From assembly GCA_019634715.1 (NCBI GenBank), contig JAHCAU010000002.1, forward strand, positions 310,001 to 374,000: 64,000 nt of DNA, read 5' to 3'. Position 1 is the stretch's first letter, and every line of letters starts with the position of its first letter. The notes below the pieces were generated by a model, which saw only the letters and a program-made list of their open reading frames with translations, was not told the DNA's origin and did no database searches. Shown here piece by piece: positions 15,257 through 26,529 of this stretch. The stretch is from Lysobacter sp. GTDB lineage: Bacteria > Pseudomonadota > Gammaproteobacteria > Xanthomonadales > Xanthomonadaceae. Made by a program: the position numbers and the translations under genes.

Positions 15257-15672
15257 TCATATCGTGTCGTAGTCGAACCCGCATGCAGCAAGACGACGCG
15301 TTGGGCGATACTCATCCCTTCTGCCTCTCGGCCGGCCAGCCTCGGAAAACAGGTGCAGATGCTTGCGCGCCCTGGAGCCAACCACGTACAGCAACTTTTG
15401 CGCGCTGGCATCGCCATCGGCATCATTGAAGTGCGGCACCATGCCTTCCAGCAGCGCGTACCCGATAACCACGTCGAACTCAGCGCCCTTGACACCATGG
15501 ATGGTCGACACGGTGATTCCTGAGCGCGGTTGGAATGCGCGCTTGAAGAACGCCAGATCCCCGATGCCGTCCACCCCGTCATCACGAAGGCGCTGAATGC
15601 GCGCTTGAGATGCTTCGAAAAAGTCTTTGTACGCACTCAGCAGACCATCAAGAGCTTGGTATGGAACATCTA
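15257..15672 (-). pseudogene. 3' part of UvrD-like helicase gene (GajB-like), split by transposon
   Basis: Encodes the last 138 or so residues of a UvrD/PcrA-type helicase. Visible are LDGLLSAYKDFFEASQARIQ, the motif V region GITVSTIHGVKGAEFDVVIG and the motif VI region KLLYVVGSRARKHLHL. It has no start codon because an IS5-family element begins at 15673. Joined across the insertion to 37140-38517, with one TA counted once, the frame is continuous and totals 597 residues. The stop TGA at 15257-15259 ends it at a position normal for class 2 OLD-associated helicases, so the C-terminus itself is intact. Confidence 0.88.
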
Positions 15673-16496
15673 GGGCCTGTTAACACATTCTCAGTCCATC
15701 TGCGACAAGCACGAAGCTGATGAAGCCGAGGAACATGAGATCGAGTTTCTCGAAGCGCGAGAAGATGCGCCGGTAACCCTTGAGGCGACGAAACAGTCGC
15801 TCGACCTCATTGCGGCGCTTGTACATGGCCCGGTCGTATTCCCAAGGATCAAGGCGTTTGCTGGTCGGGGGCACGACCGGAATGAATCCCAGGTCCAGAG
15901 CAAGTTGGCGGGTTTCATTGCCTTCGTATGCCCGGTCCATGAGCAAATGAACGGGTCGGCTTGTCGCCCCGAGGCTGCTGAGCAAACGCCTGCCTTCAGG
16001 TGCGTCGTGCGCTTGTCCTGGCGAGAGGCAGAACGTCACGGCCGTTCGAGCATCCGCGGCAACCATATGAATCTTGGTGTTCCATCCGCCTCGGGACTTG
16101 CCGATGGACTGAGGGCCGTTTTTTTTAACGCTCCGGTGCCGTCTGGGTGGACCTTGATGCTGGTGGAGTCCAGCGAGACCGCCTCGATCTTGATGCGCAC
16201 GACCTGGGCCCGCTGCAATTCCTCGAACATGCGATCGAGTACACCGGCCTTGGTCCAGCGGTTCATGCGCGTGTAGATCGTGTGCCAGTTGCCGAACCGT
16301 TTGGGCAGTCCACGCCACTTGCAGCCATGCTCGGCCACATAGAGGATGGCGTTGACTACCTGCAGGTTGCTCAGGCTGACATTGCCGCGCTGCTTGGGCA
16401 GACAGTGCTCGATGGTGGCGAATTGCTCGGGTGTGATCTCCATGCCAGAGATTGTCCCGCGCAGTCGCAGAAATCGCCATTAGTGTTAACACGCCC
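15673..16496 (-). mobile_element. IS5-family (IS427-like) element, copy 1
   Basis: An 824-bp element with terminal inverted repeats GGGCCTGTTAACAC and GGGCGTGTTAACAC and flanking TA dinucleotides (15671-15672 and 16497-16498). The 2-bp TA target duplication and the size suit the IS427 subgroup of IS5. Confidence 0.85.
15680..16443 (-). CDS. IS5-family transposase, two frames joined by -1 frameshift
   Basis: A DDE transposase of about 254 residues in two frames. The first frame begins MEITPEQFATIEHCLPKQRG (ATG 16443) and runs to ALKK. The second holds GPQSIGKSRGGWNTKIHMVA, the central catalytic region (VHLLMDRAYEGNETRQLALD) and the C-terminal YKRRNEVERLFRRLKGYRRI with the catalytic Glu. The frames meet at a run of eight A on the coding strand (16123-16130), a likely slippery site for -1 frameshifting. 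This is a normal expression device for IS427-type elements, so the gene may be functional rather than broken. Confidence 0.75.
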
Positions 16497-16515
16497 TAAC
16501 TCCAGGAGCTTCACG

Positions 16516-16671
16516 ATGCACCATCTTCATTCCCACCGCGCCCGGCAGCAACGTGCCACCACCATCGCCATCACGCCATCGGTCACCCGCTGGCACCCCG
16601 CGGCGCGAGCCGCTGGTTGGACACTGCTGGCCATGACGCTGACCGTCTTCGTGGTGTTCAGGCTCGGCTGA
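16516..16671 (+). CDS. Small single-pass membrane protein
   Basis: A 51-residue protein beginning MHHLHSHRARQQRATTIAIT and ending with one hydrophobic helix (WTLLAMTLTVFVVFRLG). AGGAG lies 8 nt before the ATG. The basic N-terminus suggests a cytoplasmic tail. No family is recognised. It is the first gene after IS copy 1 and precedes the TerB-like gene by about 50 bp in the same direction, so the two may be co-expressed. Confidence 0.5.
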   Translation: MHHLHSHRARQQRATTIAITPSVTRWHPAARAAGWTLLAMTLTVFVVFRLG

Positions 16672-16719
16672 CCACCGCCATCCACCGCTCTCCATGGCCC
16701 CTTAAGGAGGACCAAGCCA

Positions 16720-17199
16720 ATGAACCACCCAGTTTTCCGGCACTACCCCCGCAACAGCCCTCAGGCCGCCGGGCGCATCCTGGCCACCGCCTTGCTCGCC
16801 AACGGCGACATCAAGGATGTCGAATGGCAGCGACTGGCCGACACGCAGGCCTTCGAACGGCTCGATCTGCATGGCCTGCAATGGCATGTCGTTCTGGACG
16901 AGTTGTGCCAGGACCTGATGACCGGTGTTCGCCCGGGGCGGGATATCCTGATCGACGGCCCGACGCTCGCTGCCTGGCTGGACGAGATCGATAACGTCGC
17001 GTTGCAGGCGCTGGTGATCAAGCTTTGCGCTCAAGTCATCGAGGCCGACGGCGAGGTGCACCCGGGCGAGTCGATGTTGTTGCGCGCGGCACTTGAGCGG
17101 TGGGTGCTGCCGATGGAAGACCAGGAGTGTGTCGAACCACTGGTCTACGGCCTCGACTTTCAGGTGGTGCCGCGCCCTGGCATCTCGATGCCGGGCTAA
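16720..17199 (+). CDS. TerB-like (tellurite resistance TerB family) protein
   Basis: A 159-residue soluble helical protein. Repeated helices such as GRILATALLANGDIKDVEWQ and LQALVIKLCAQVIEADGEVH, with the acidic motif EADGEVHPGE (about residues 107-116), match the TerB-like fold. TerB proteins bind metal ions at acidic sites and associate with stress and tellurite resistance systems. No other ter genes are present, so a general stress role is as likely as tellurite resistance. A strong AGGAGG-type site (TTAAGGAGGACC) lies about 10 nt upstream of the ATG. Confidence 0.7.
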   Translation: MNHPVFRHYPRNSPQAAGRILATALLANGDIKDVEWQRLADTQAFERLDLHGLQWHVVLDELCQDLMTGVRPGRDILIDGPTLAAWLDEIDNVALQALVIKLCAQVIEADGEVHPGESMLLRAALERWVLPMEDQECVEPLVYGLDFQVVPRPGISMPG

Positions 17200-17284
17200 C
17201 GTTCGATCAAGCATCAGGCGATTCCCCTTCCCCCATTCTCCATTCCCGAGGCCGGCCGCGCTGCAGCGCTGTCGGCCTTGTTGT

Positions 17285-17312
17285 TTGTCGAGCTGACCAA
17301 CAAAGGTATAAT
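17285..17312 (+). promoter_or_regulatory. Sigma-70-type promoter of the antiporter operon
   Basis: A -35 TTGTCG (17285-17290) and a perfect -10 TATAAT (17307-17312) are 16 nt apart and 39 nt before the LapA-like start. They probably drive the 17352-24338 operon. Confidence 0.7.
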
Positions 17313-17351
17313 TCCCGCAACAGCTTGTCTGCTGTGCGAAGAGAGAACAAC

Positions 17352-17585
17352 ATGAAATATGTCTACTTGGCCCTGCTGCTCGCCATGACGGCTGTCGTTT
17401 TTCTTTTCAAGTTCCAGAACCTCGACACTGTGACCGTGCAGTTCCTGTCTGCGAGCTTGACGCTACCGCTGTCGTTGCTGCTGCTGGCGGTGTACGTGCT
17501 GGGCATGCTGACGGGAGGCACGCTCCTGTCCATGGTTCGCAGCTGGGTGCGCGGCGCCACCTCGAAACCTCCCTTGAGCAACTGA
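17352..17585 (+). CDS. LapA-domain (DUF1049) membrane protein
   Basis: A 77-residue protein with two membrane segments, about residues 2-20 (KYVYLALLLAMTAVVFLF) and 37-60 (LTLPLSLLLLAVYVLGMLTG). Between them is FQNLDTVTVQFLS, a pattern typical of LapA/DUF1049 proteins (asparagine plus VxVxF between two helices). LapA proteins act in the inner membrane with LPS assembly partners, but stand-alone copies have no assigned role. First gene of the predicted operon with the CaCA and Mrp antiporters, 20 bp before the next gene. Confidence 0.75.
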   Translation: MKYVYLALLLAMTAVVFLFKFQNLDTVTVQFLSASLTLPLSLLLLAVYVLGMLTGGTLLSMVRSWVRGATSKPPLSN

Positions 17586-17605
17586 GCCATGGCGACTTTG
17601 CGGCA

Positions 17606-18691
17606 ATGACTTTTCTTCTGTTCGCGGGGGGGCTCCTGGCCTTGGTTGCCGGCGCCTTCATCCTCGTGCGCGGTGCGTCGCTCCTGGCATTGCGCCTGGG
17701 TCTGTCGCCGCTGGCGGTGGGTCTCACGGTGGTGGCTTTTGGCACCAGTGCACCGGAGTTGGCCGTGACAACCGGCGCAGTGCTGGCCGGGCAGGGCGGG
17801 CTGGCGTTGGGCAACGCCGTGGGTAGTAACATCTTCAACGTCCTGTTCATCTTGGGCGTGGCCGCGCTCATCACGCCACTGGCGGTGCACAGGCAAGTCA
17901 TTCGGCAGGAAGCGCCGATCATGATCGGCGGCGCGGTGTTGCTCATCGTCCTGGGCCTGGACGGTTCGCTGGGGCTGTTCGACGGATCGCTGTTGCTCGG
18001 CCTGCTGATGGCCTACACCGCGTTCCTGGTCCGGCAGTCGCGCGCGGAGCCGGCCGCGACCGGTCCCGACGAGTACGCCGACACACTGCAGCCGGCCAAG
18101 GCGGGGCGGTGGGACGCCCGGCTGCCGGCACAGCTCGGTCTGATCGTCGCCGGGCTGGTGCTGCTCGTGCTGGGATCGGATTGGCTGGTGCAGGCGGCAG
18201 TCATCTTCGCGCGTGCACTCGGTCTGTCGGAGGTGATCATCGGCCTGACCATCGTCGCCTCGGGCACTTCGCTGCCGGAGGTGGCGGCATCGGTAGTGGC
18301 CAGCCTCAAGGGCGAACGCGACATCGCCGTGGGCAACGTGGTGGGCAGTTGCGTGTTCAACCTCTTTGGCGTCGTTGGCCTGGGGGCCGTCGTGGCGGCT
18401 GTGGGCACCGGTGCCGCGCTGCCGCTGCCGCCGGACGTGGCCCGGTTCGATCTGTGGGTCATGCTCGCCGCACTGGTGGCTTGCCTGCCGGTCTTCCTGA
18501 CCGGTCGCGAGATCGCCCGTTGGGAGGGCGGCCTGTTCCTGGGCTACTACGTCGCGTATGTGGCCTACCTGGTGCTGGCGGCGCAGCGCCATGACGGCGT
18601 CCAGGCCTTCGGCGACGCGATGCTGGGGTTCGTGGTGCCGCTGACCATCGTCACGCTGGGCGTGACGATGTTGCGGCGGGCGGGGCGCTGA
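17606..18691 (+). CDS. CaCA family sodium/calcium antiporter (YrbG-like)
   Basis: A 361-residue inner-membrane antiporter with about ten helices and the two inverted alpha repeats of the CaCA superfamily. The first is VVAFGTSAPELAVTTGAVLA with GNAVGSNIFNVLF (about residues 43-85). The second is IVASGTSLPEVAASVVASLK with GNVVGSCVFNLFG (about 215-255). The Glu of each GTSxPE motif is the ion-binding residue and is present in both. Family members exchange Na+ or K+ for Ca2+. Its place before the Mrp operon suggests an ion-homeostasis cassette. Confidence 0.9.
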   Translation: MTFLLFAGGLLALVAGAFILVRGASLLALRLGLSPLAVGLTVVAFGTSAPELAVTTGAVLAGQGGLALGNAVGSNIFNVLFILGVAALITPLAVHRQVIRQEAPIMIGGAVLLIVLGLDGSLGLFDGSLLLGLLMAYTAFLVRQSRAEPAATGPDEYADTLQPAKAGRWDARLPAQLGLIVAGLVLLVLGSDWLVQAAVIFARALGLSEVIIGLTIVASGTSLPEVAASVVASLKGERDIAVGNVVGSCVFNLFGVVGLGAVVAAVGTGAALPLPPDVARFDLWVMLAALVACLPVFLTGREIARWEGGLFLGYYVAYVAYLVLAAQRHDGVQAFGDAMLGFVVPLTIVTLGVTMLRRAGR

Positions 18692-18693
18692 GC

Positions 18694-20981
18694 GTGGGCA
18701 CGCCGCTTCTGAGCTCGGCGGCCGATGGCGGCATGGGGCTGGCCTCTCGTGCCGCCTTCACGGTGCTGCCTCTGGCTGCGCTGGGTGTCGTGGTGGGCAT
18801 GTTGTTGTGGCTGCCGCTGCCTCTGGGGGGTGCGCTCGATTGGATACCGGCGCTGGGCATCTCGCTGGCCTGGCGCATTGACGGCCTGGCGGTGCTGATG
18901 CTGCTGATGATCACGGGTGTGGGCAGCGCGGTGTTCGTCTACGCAGGCGGCTACTTCGCAAGCCACCCGGGGCAACGGCGGCTGTTCGTGCAGCTCACGC
19001 TGTTCATGGTGGCGATGATCGGCTGCGTCACTGCTGACAATCTGTTCACGCTCTTCCTGTTCTGGGAAGCCACCAGCGTGCTGTCCTTCCTGCTCGTCGG
19101 CTTCCACCATGAACGCGCGGTCAGCCGCAAGGCGGCGCAGCAGGCGCTGCTGGTGACAGGCACCGGCGGCCTGGCGCTGCTGGCGGGCTTGATCCTGATC
19201 GGGCAGGTGATGGGCACCAGCACCATCAGCGTGATCGTCGAACGCCTGCCGGCCACCGCGCCCACCCCGCTGCTGACGGCGGGTGTCCTGTTGGTGATCG
19301 TGGGCGCCTTCACCAAGAGCGCGCAGTTCCCGTTCCACTTCTGGCTTCCCAACGCGATGGCCGCGCCAACACCGGTGTCGGCCTACCTGCATTCGGCCAC
19401 GATGGTGAAGCTGGGTGTGTACCTGCTGGCGCGGCTGGACGCCGGCCTCGACGACTGGCTGCTGTGGCAGGTGCTGCTGCAGGGCGCGGGTTCGATCACC
19501 GCCGCCTGGGGCATGGTGCTGGCGCTGCGCGAGCGCGACCTCAAGCGCATCCTGGCCTGGTCGACGGTGGCCACGCTGGGCACCTTGGTGGCGCTGGTGG
19601 GCATGCCAGGCGAAGGTGCTGCGGTGGCTGTGGGCGCGCTGCTGCTGGCGCATGCGCTGTACAAGGCGCCGCTGTTCTTCGTCGCTGGCAATGTCGATCA
19701 TGGCACCGGCACCCGCATCATCGACCGACTGGGCAACCTGCGCCACGCCATGCCGTGGACCGCGGCGGCGGCGGCGCTGGCCGGCATGTCGATGGCCGGC
19801 ATCCCCTTGTCGTTCGGCTTCGTGGTGAAGGACCTGATCGGCGACGCCAAGGCGGCCGACAACGTGCTGGCTTTCGCGCCGCTGGCCAACACGGTGTTCT
19901 CGGCCATCGCGGTGGCCGTGGCCGGTGTCGCCGCCGTGCGCGTGTTCTGGCACCGCGCGCCCGAGCCCGCGCTCACCGGCGTGCATGAGGCCGGTCCCGC
20001 GCTGGTGCTGCCGCCCATGGTGCTGGCCGGCTTCGGCGTCGCGCTGGGGCTGTTCCCGGCCTGGGCCCAGCCGATGGTAGAAGCTGCGGGGGTGGCCATG
20101 ACCGCCGGCGACGGCCCTGTGCTGGCGCCGCTGGCGCGGGCACTGCTGGCAGAGTCGCTGACCTTTGCCACCACGCTGGCGCTGGGTGCGATCGTCTATC
20201 TGCTGTGGGACGTGCTGCACCGCATGGTGGATGCGGTTGCCCCGCGGCTAGCCACCTTCGGCCTTGCCAGGCTCTACGAACGTTCCCTGGACTGGATTCC
20301 GCGTCTCGCTGCGTTCAGTACGCGGGCGTTGCAGCACGGACGCTCGCCAGGTTACATGGCCGTGGCGGCGGCCGCGGCGGTGCTGGCCATCGGGCTCCCG
20401 CTGGTGGCAGCCGCGCCCACGCTGGCCTGGCCGGCCTGGTCTGCGCCGCCATTGGGCGTGGCCGGTGCCGTGCTACTGATCGCTGTCGGCGCCATGGCGG
20501 CCGCCACGCTGAAGGACCGCCTGGTGCTGCTGCTGGGTGCCGGTCTCGTGGGCTACGGCAGCGCAGTGCTGTTTCTCTTTGCGGGGGCGCCGGACGTCGC
20601 CTTCACACAGGTGGTCGTTGAGACGGTGTTCGTCATCGTCGTTGCGGCGGTGCTGTTGGCGTTGAAACGCCAAGGCAAGGCCATGAGCGTGCCCGAGCCG
20701 GTCTGGCGCCCGATGGCGCTCGTGCTGTCGCTGGCCTTCGCCACCGTGCTGACCGCGCTGCTGCTGGCCGCCGTGGCGCTGCCCTTCGACGACACGCTGT
20801 CGCGCTGGTTCGGCGAGCACAGTGTGCCGGCCGCGCAGGGCCGCAACGTGGTAAACGTGATCCTGGTCGACTTCCGAGCGCTGGACACGCTGGGCGAGAT
20901 CACGGTCGTGATGCTGTCGCTGCTGGCGGCGGTGCCGCTGCTGCGTGCTGTGCGCACCCGGCGCGACACGGAGGCCGGACG

Positions 20982-20985
<4 letters not shown>
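18694..20985 (+). CDS. mrpA: Na+/H+ antiporter subunit MrpA/MnhA
   Basis: A 763-residue polytopic protein, largest subunit of the Mrp-type Na+(Li+)/H+ antiporter. The core is a proton-translocating module related to complex I NuoL, with the conserved Glu in FLFWEATSVLSFLLVGF (about residues 121-137) and AYLHSATMVKLGVYLLA. The C-terminal region carries an MbhD-like helix (FTQVVVETVFVIVVAAVLLA) and an MbhE-like one (VILVDFRALDTLGEITVVML). I use a GTG start at 18694, 2 bp after the preceding stop. It overlaps mrpB by 4 nt. All seven subunits follow in canonical order. Confidence 0.93.
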
Positions 20986-21421
<436 letters not shown>

Positions 21422-21425
<4 letters not shown>

Positions 21426-21846
21426 TCTGGGCCGTCGCCTTCGCGCTCTGGATCACGTTGACCGCAGGGCTGTACCTGGCGCTGTCGCGCGACGTGCTGC
21501 GCTGCGTGGTGGGCCTGGCGCTGCTGGGCAGCGCGGTGAACCTGCTGCTGCTGGCCGCGGGCCGCCTGGGGTCGGCGCAGCCGGCGGTGATCGAGGCGGG
21601 CGGCCGGGTGCTGCAGGAGGCGGCCAACCCGCTGCCGCAGGCGCTGGTGCTGACCGCCATCGTGATCGGGTTCGCGCTGATGTGCTTTGCGCTCGTGCTG
21701 GTCATGCAGTTGGTGCGGCGCGTCGGCACCGACGATGCGCTGGCGCTGCGGCTGGTGGAGCCCGAGCCGGCGGACCCCGTGAAGCCGCCGCTGGCCTTCG
21801 ATGCCGTCCATGCCGACGACGATGCGCGGCCGCAGAGGGCCGACAC

Positions 21847-21850
<4 letters not shown>
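21422..21850 (+). CDS. mrpC: Na+/H+ antiporter subunit MrpC/MnhC
   Basis: A 142-residue NuoK-like subunit with three helices. The line CVVGLALLGSAVNLLLLAAG and the later NPLPQALVLTAIVIGFALMC are typical of MrpC. The soluble acidic tail (DPVKPPLAFDAVHADDDARP) is a little longer than usual. Start overlaps the mrpB stop, and its stop overlaps the GTG of mrpD. Confidence 0.92.
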
Positions 21851-23310
<1,460 letters not shown>

Positions 23311-23344
23311 ACCGCAGGAGCCGCCACATGAATTGCCGTGCCGC

Positions 23345-23692
23345 ATGAACAAGCTCACCGCCGCCGTCCTTTTGCCACTGCGCTTTGGCTGGGCGATGCT
23401 CGCCTCGGGCGTGCAAACGGTTGCCGCGATCGTTCGGCGCGGCCTGGCTATCGGCACGGCGCCTGCGGCGACCTTCGTGCGCATCGGCTTCGCGCCGATG
23501 AGTCCACAGGGCGCTGCGCTGCTGGTCTGCATGATCTCGCTGACGCCGGGGACGACGGTGATCGACATCGACCTGGTGCGCCGGGAGATGGTGCTGCACA
23601 TGCTCGACGCGAACAACGCGGCGGCTGAGGTCGACGCCATCCGGCGCGACTTCGAGCCGCCGCTGCTGGCCTGGTTTGGAGAGTCGGCATGA
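23345..23692 (+). CDS. mrpE: Na+/H+ antiporter subunit MrpE/MnhE
   Basis: A 115-residue subunit, shorter than the usual 155-160 residues because one N-terminal helix pair appears reduced. The family core is clear: FVRIGFAPMSPQGAALLVCM and ISLTPGTTVIDIDLVRREMV (about residues 44-83), with SLTPGT as the hallmark. The gap of 34 bp after mrpD is the only real break between the Mrp genes. The stop overlaps the mrpF start. Confidence 0.88.
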   Translation: MNKLTAAVLLPLRFGWAMLASGVQTVAAIVRRGLAIGTAPAATFVRIGFAPMSPQGAALLVCMISLTPGTTVIDIDLVRREMVLHMLDANNAAAEVDAIRRDFEPPLLAWFGESA

Positions 23693-24000
23693 ACGGGCTG
23701 CTGAACGCGGCCTCGGTGGGCTGGGCCACAGCCGTGCTCACCTTGCTGGCGCTGTGCGCGACCCTGATCGCCACCGTGCGCATCGTGCGCGGGCCTCGGC
23801 ATGCGGATCGCGTGGTGGCCCTCGACATCTTCCTGGCGGCCGCCGTGGCGCTGTGCGTTGCGGCCTCGCTGGCCACCCGCCGCACCGTGTTCCTCGACGT
23901 GGCCATCGGCCTTGCGCTGGTCGGCTTCGTGGGGACGGTGGGGTGGGCACGCTTGATCGAGCGGTCGGCGCCGTCCGATACGCAGGAGGAGCGGCGATGA
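23689..24000 (+). CDS. mrpF: Na+/H+ antiporter subunit MrpF/MnhF
   Basis: A 103-residue subunit with three helices. RIVRGPRHADRVVALDIFLA (about residues 31-50) is the MrpF signature. Overlaps mrpE and mrpG by 4 nt each, consistent with coupled translation of one complex. Confidence 0.92.
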   Translation: MNGLLNAASVGWATAVLTLLALCATLIATVRIVRGPRHADRVVALDIFLAAAVALCVAASLATRRTVFLDVAIGLALVGFVGTVGWARLIERSAPSDTQEERR

Positions 24001-24338
24001 TGACGACCCTGGGCGGGCTGCTGCTTGCTGCTGGCGCGGTGTTGCTGGTGATCGCAGCCTGGGGCGTGATCGTGTTGCCCGATGCACTGGCCCGCCAGCA
24101 CGCGGCGACGAAGGCGGGCACGTTGGCGCTGACGCTCGTGTGCGTGGGCGCCTTGCTCGTGGCCCAGGACACGGCCTGGACCTGGCGGCTGCTGCTGATC
24201 CTGGGTTTTCTGCTGGCGACCTTGCCGGTGGCTTCTCACCTGCTGGCACGGGCTGCAGTGCGCGAAGGGGGTCTGGCTCAAGCGGTCGACGCGGCGGAGT
24301 TCGTCTCCAACACGGACTGGGACGGAACGCCTGACTGA
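23997..24338 (+). CDS. mrpG: Na+/H+ antiporter subunit MrpG/MnhG
   Basis: A 113-residue subunit with three helices. GVIVLPDALARQHAATKAGT (about residues 23-42) matches the MrpG pattern of a P-D-x-x-x-R-x-H-A-x-T-K loop. Last gene of the operon. A 13-bp hairpin overlaps its stop codon. Confidence 0.92.
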   Translation: MMTTLGGLLLAAGAVLLVIAAWGVIVLPDALARQHAATKAGTLALTLVCVGALLVAQDTAWTWRLLLILGFLLATLPVASHLLARAAVREGGLAQAVDAAEFVSNTDWDGTPD

Positions 24339-24353
24339 AACAGGTGTTCCGTC
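24321..24353 (+). terminator. Hairpin at the end of the Mrp operon
   Basis: GACGGAACGCCTG (24321-24333) pairs with CAGGTGTTCCGTC (24341-24353) through 13 bp with one G-T wobble, around a 7-nt loop. No T tract follows, so it may stabilise the mRNA 3' end or act with Rho. Confidence 0.5.
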
Positions 24354-25010
24354 AGCGCCTGATTGAACTCAGCCAAGAGCGTTGAATTGCTGCCGTTCAA
24401 ATCAAGCTGCCAGTTATTCTGAACAACGAGCATGCATACACCGAAGTCGCGGGGGTTTCGGTGACGAGACTGACGAACTGGTTGTCGGTATAGAAGTCCC
24501 CGGCAATATGGGGTCTGGTGCAGGCGGCTACGAGGGAAACCTTGGTCGAGCGCATGGCTGGCGCCACCTGTACGTACTGTGCTTTGGCCCGCTGGGTCGA
24601 GGTGTATTCATTGCTTTCGTTTGTAGCTTGTTCTTTGACATCGGTGGTTCTCGCAGAACTTGATGTTGTTTGGTGCGAGAGATTGGCGTTCGCGTCTCGG
24701 CGTACCTCCGTCGGGCTCTGCGGGCTGCGCCCCGCGCCCCTGCGGGTCGCAGCCATTCGGCTCCGATCTCTGACGCACTCCGGCCGTCGGTGGGCCCCCG
24801 GCCTGCGCGCTGCGCTTGCCTGTTTCGTGCCTGCTTGTGTGGTGGGGCTGGCTTGCTGATCCCTTCATCCTTGCACACCGTTCTCGCTGTCAAGGTCTGC
24901 GCGTCCTGTGGTCGCTGGCGGCCGTTCGGCCGTCTTCGAACCTGTGACCGCTGCGCTGCGGCGTGCCGTTTCCGGTCTCGGGCAATCCCGCCCGATCACC
25001 GGAGTTGGTC
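24354..25010. other. Intergenic stretch without recognised gene
   Basis: About 650 bp of mixed composition. The first 340 bp are clearly lower in GC than the flanks, which suggests a separate origin. A minus-strand frame at 24397-24756 contains YTSTQRAKAQYVQVAPAMRS, but it has no recognisable family and no good start. The last 300 bp are very GC-rich with repeated GGGC/CTGCG runs. No promoter could be assigned with confidence. Confidence 0.5.
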
Positions 25011-25403
25011 ATGGACGACAAATCACACGTTTCGCTGGAGCAGCAGCTTTGTCTGGTGTGCGGCACTGCTTTTGATACCGGCAACATCTTGCTCGACCGG
25101 CGCCTGCGCGCGAGCATGAAGCACCACACGACGACGGGCTGGGGGCTGTGTCCCAAGCACCAGCGCCTGTTTTCGGAGGGCTTCGTGGCCTTGGTCGAAT
25201 GCGATCCGCAGCGCAGCGGAACGCCGTCGGGTTCGGGCCTGATGAAGCCTGATCAGGCGTACCGCACCGGGCGGCTGGCGCATTTGAAGCGGGATGCCTT
25301 CGCCCGGGTGTTCAACGTTCCGGTCGCGGCCGAGCAGCCGTGTGTCTTTGTCGAGCTTGGCGTGATCGAACAACTGCAGGCGATGGTGCCTGCGACAGAT
25401 TGA
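25011..25403 (+). CDS. Small CxxC protein often found on ICEs
   Basis: A 130-residue soluble protein beginning MDDKSHVSLEQQLCLVCGTA. A CxxC pair (CLVC, about residues 14-17) and a later CPKHQRLFSEGF suggest a zinc site. The C-terminus is AEQPCVFVELGVIEQLQAMV. I recall similar proteins on PAGI-type islands annotated as ATPase or ATP-dependent Zn protease, but no ATPase or protease motif is visible, so those names are not supported. GGAG lies 7 nt before the ATG. Confidence 0.6.
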   Translation: MDDKSHVSLEQQLCLVCGTAFDTGNILLDRRLRASMKHHTTTGWGLCPKHQRLFSEGFVALVECDPQRSGTPSGSGLMKPDQAYRTGRLAHLKRDAFARVFNVPVAAEQPCVFVELGVIEQLQAMVPATD

Positions 25404-25978
25404 CGCTGCGTTGAGGCCTTGTGGCGCCGCCCCGTACATCGCGGGAGCGGCGCTTTTCTGATGCTGTGCTGCGCTGTTGGGGTTGACCCTCAACCCAATG
25501 GGCCGACCCCTTTCTCTCCGGCAGTGCTGCGCGATTCGCACCCCCTGCGCGCCGGTTTCACCGGCTTGCCTGGCCTTTGCGGGCGCTCCCCCCGTCAAGG
25601 GCCGCTGCGGCGCCCGTGTCCTCGGCTGCGCCTGCGGGCCGCGCCAGCGCCTTCGCTTCCTCCCTTGACGGCGCACCCGCGCCGGCCCCAGCTGCTGCCC
25701 ATGGCCGCGAAGGGCTTCGCGGCCCCTGCGGAGCCCAACACCCAAGGAGAGCGCCCATGCACAGCAACGACTGACTTCCCAACCTTTTCACTATGTCTTC
25801 CATTGTTTGAACAAGGTCCCCTTGTGGGACAGGAGATTTCACATGAACACCGTTACCGAGGGTTGGCCGTTAATTCGGGAAAAGTCCGACAATCTTCGGT
25901 AACCGATTGTCGCTGCAGCAATTTCGCCACCGCAGATCAGTGAGACGTTGTGTTCCTTCGCCGCGCCGCTGGCGCCCA
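25404..25978. other. Intergenic stretch with a truncated gene start
   Basis: About 575 bp. The GC-rich part to 25,770 shows no gene. At 25843 an ATG with AGGAG 7 nt upstream opens a frame of only 19 codons (MNTVTEGWPLIREKSDNLR), ending at 25902. This looks like the start of a gene cut by later rearrangement. The stretch to 25978 contains no further signal I can name. Confidence 0.45.
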
Positions 25979-26529
25979 TTACTTCAGAGGAAGGTCTTGG
26001 GTCGCCTCTTCGGCTGCAGGCGGACGCACGCGACGCTTGCCGGTGCGCTCGACGGGCTCCGTCGCCGGCGTCAATGTCGCATCACGCTGAGCCCACGCGG
26101 CCTGCATGCCTTCAAACCGAGCCTGGGTTCGCTCGCGTTCGAGTTCGGAATCGCGTAGCTCTCGGCGCGTTTGCTCAAGTTGCGATCTCGCCTGGTCCAG
26201 GTGGGACTGCAGCACCTCTGCGTCTGTGATCGCCTTTGCCGTTCGCTGTTCGAGGGATGTCACTTGTGCCGGAAGCGGTCGCAAGGATTCCAGTTCTTCA
26301 CGAGCTTTGCGGACCTCGCGTTCGGCCTCCGTCAACGCCTTCTGCTGGTGCGTGGTCTGTTCAAGCAGGCGGCCGTTATCACGATTGAGTCTCAGCAGCT
26401 CCGCGTTCTTGGCGGTGACCTGGTCCGCGGCCTGGCGGAGTTCGACCTGCAACGCCTGAAGGGCCTGTTCGTGCTGACGTTGCTCGCGTGCCCTTTGCTC
26501 CTGCGCCTGGGCCCGGAAGTGGTCAACGT
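25979..26529 (-). pseudogene. 3' fragment of a tnpT/KfrA-like coiled-coil gene
   Basis: Codes for about 180 C-terminal residues of a long coiled-coil protein, with heptad-rich AKNAELLRLNRDNGRLLEQT and LDQARSQLEQTRRELRDSEL, then a basic tail (ERTGKRRVRPPAAEE). This resembles the C-terminal part of TnpT, the cointegrate-resolution protein of Tn4651/Tn5041-type Tn3-family transposons, which has a KfrA-like N-terminus. The upstream part is missing where the IS91-like end begins at 26530. A KfrA-type plasmid protein is an alternative. Confidence 0.55.

Noticed and set aside
18565..20220. Minus-strand open frame of 551 codons
   Set aside because: Antisense shadow of mrpA with the same Gln/His-rich signature.
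24397..24756. Possible gene on the minus strand in the low-GC stretch
   Set aside because: No convincing start, ribosome-binding site or family resemblance.
25011..25403. ATP-dependent Zn protease annotation for the CxxC protein
   Set aside because: Neither a Walker motif nor HExxH is present in the 130 residues.
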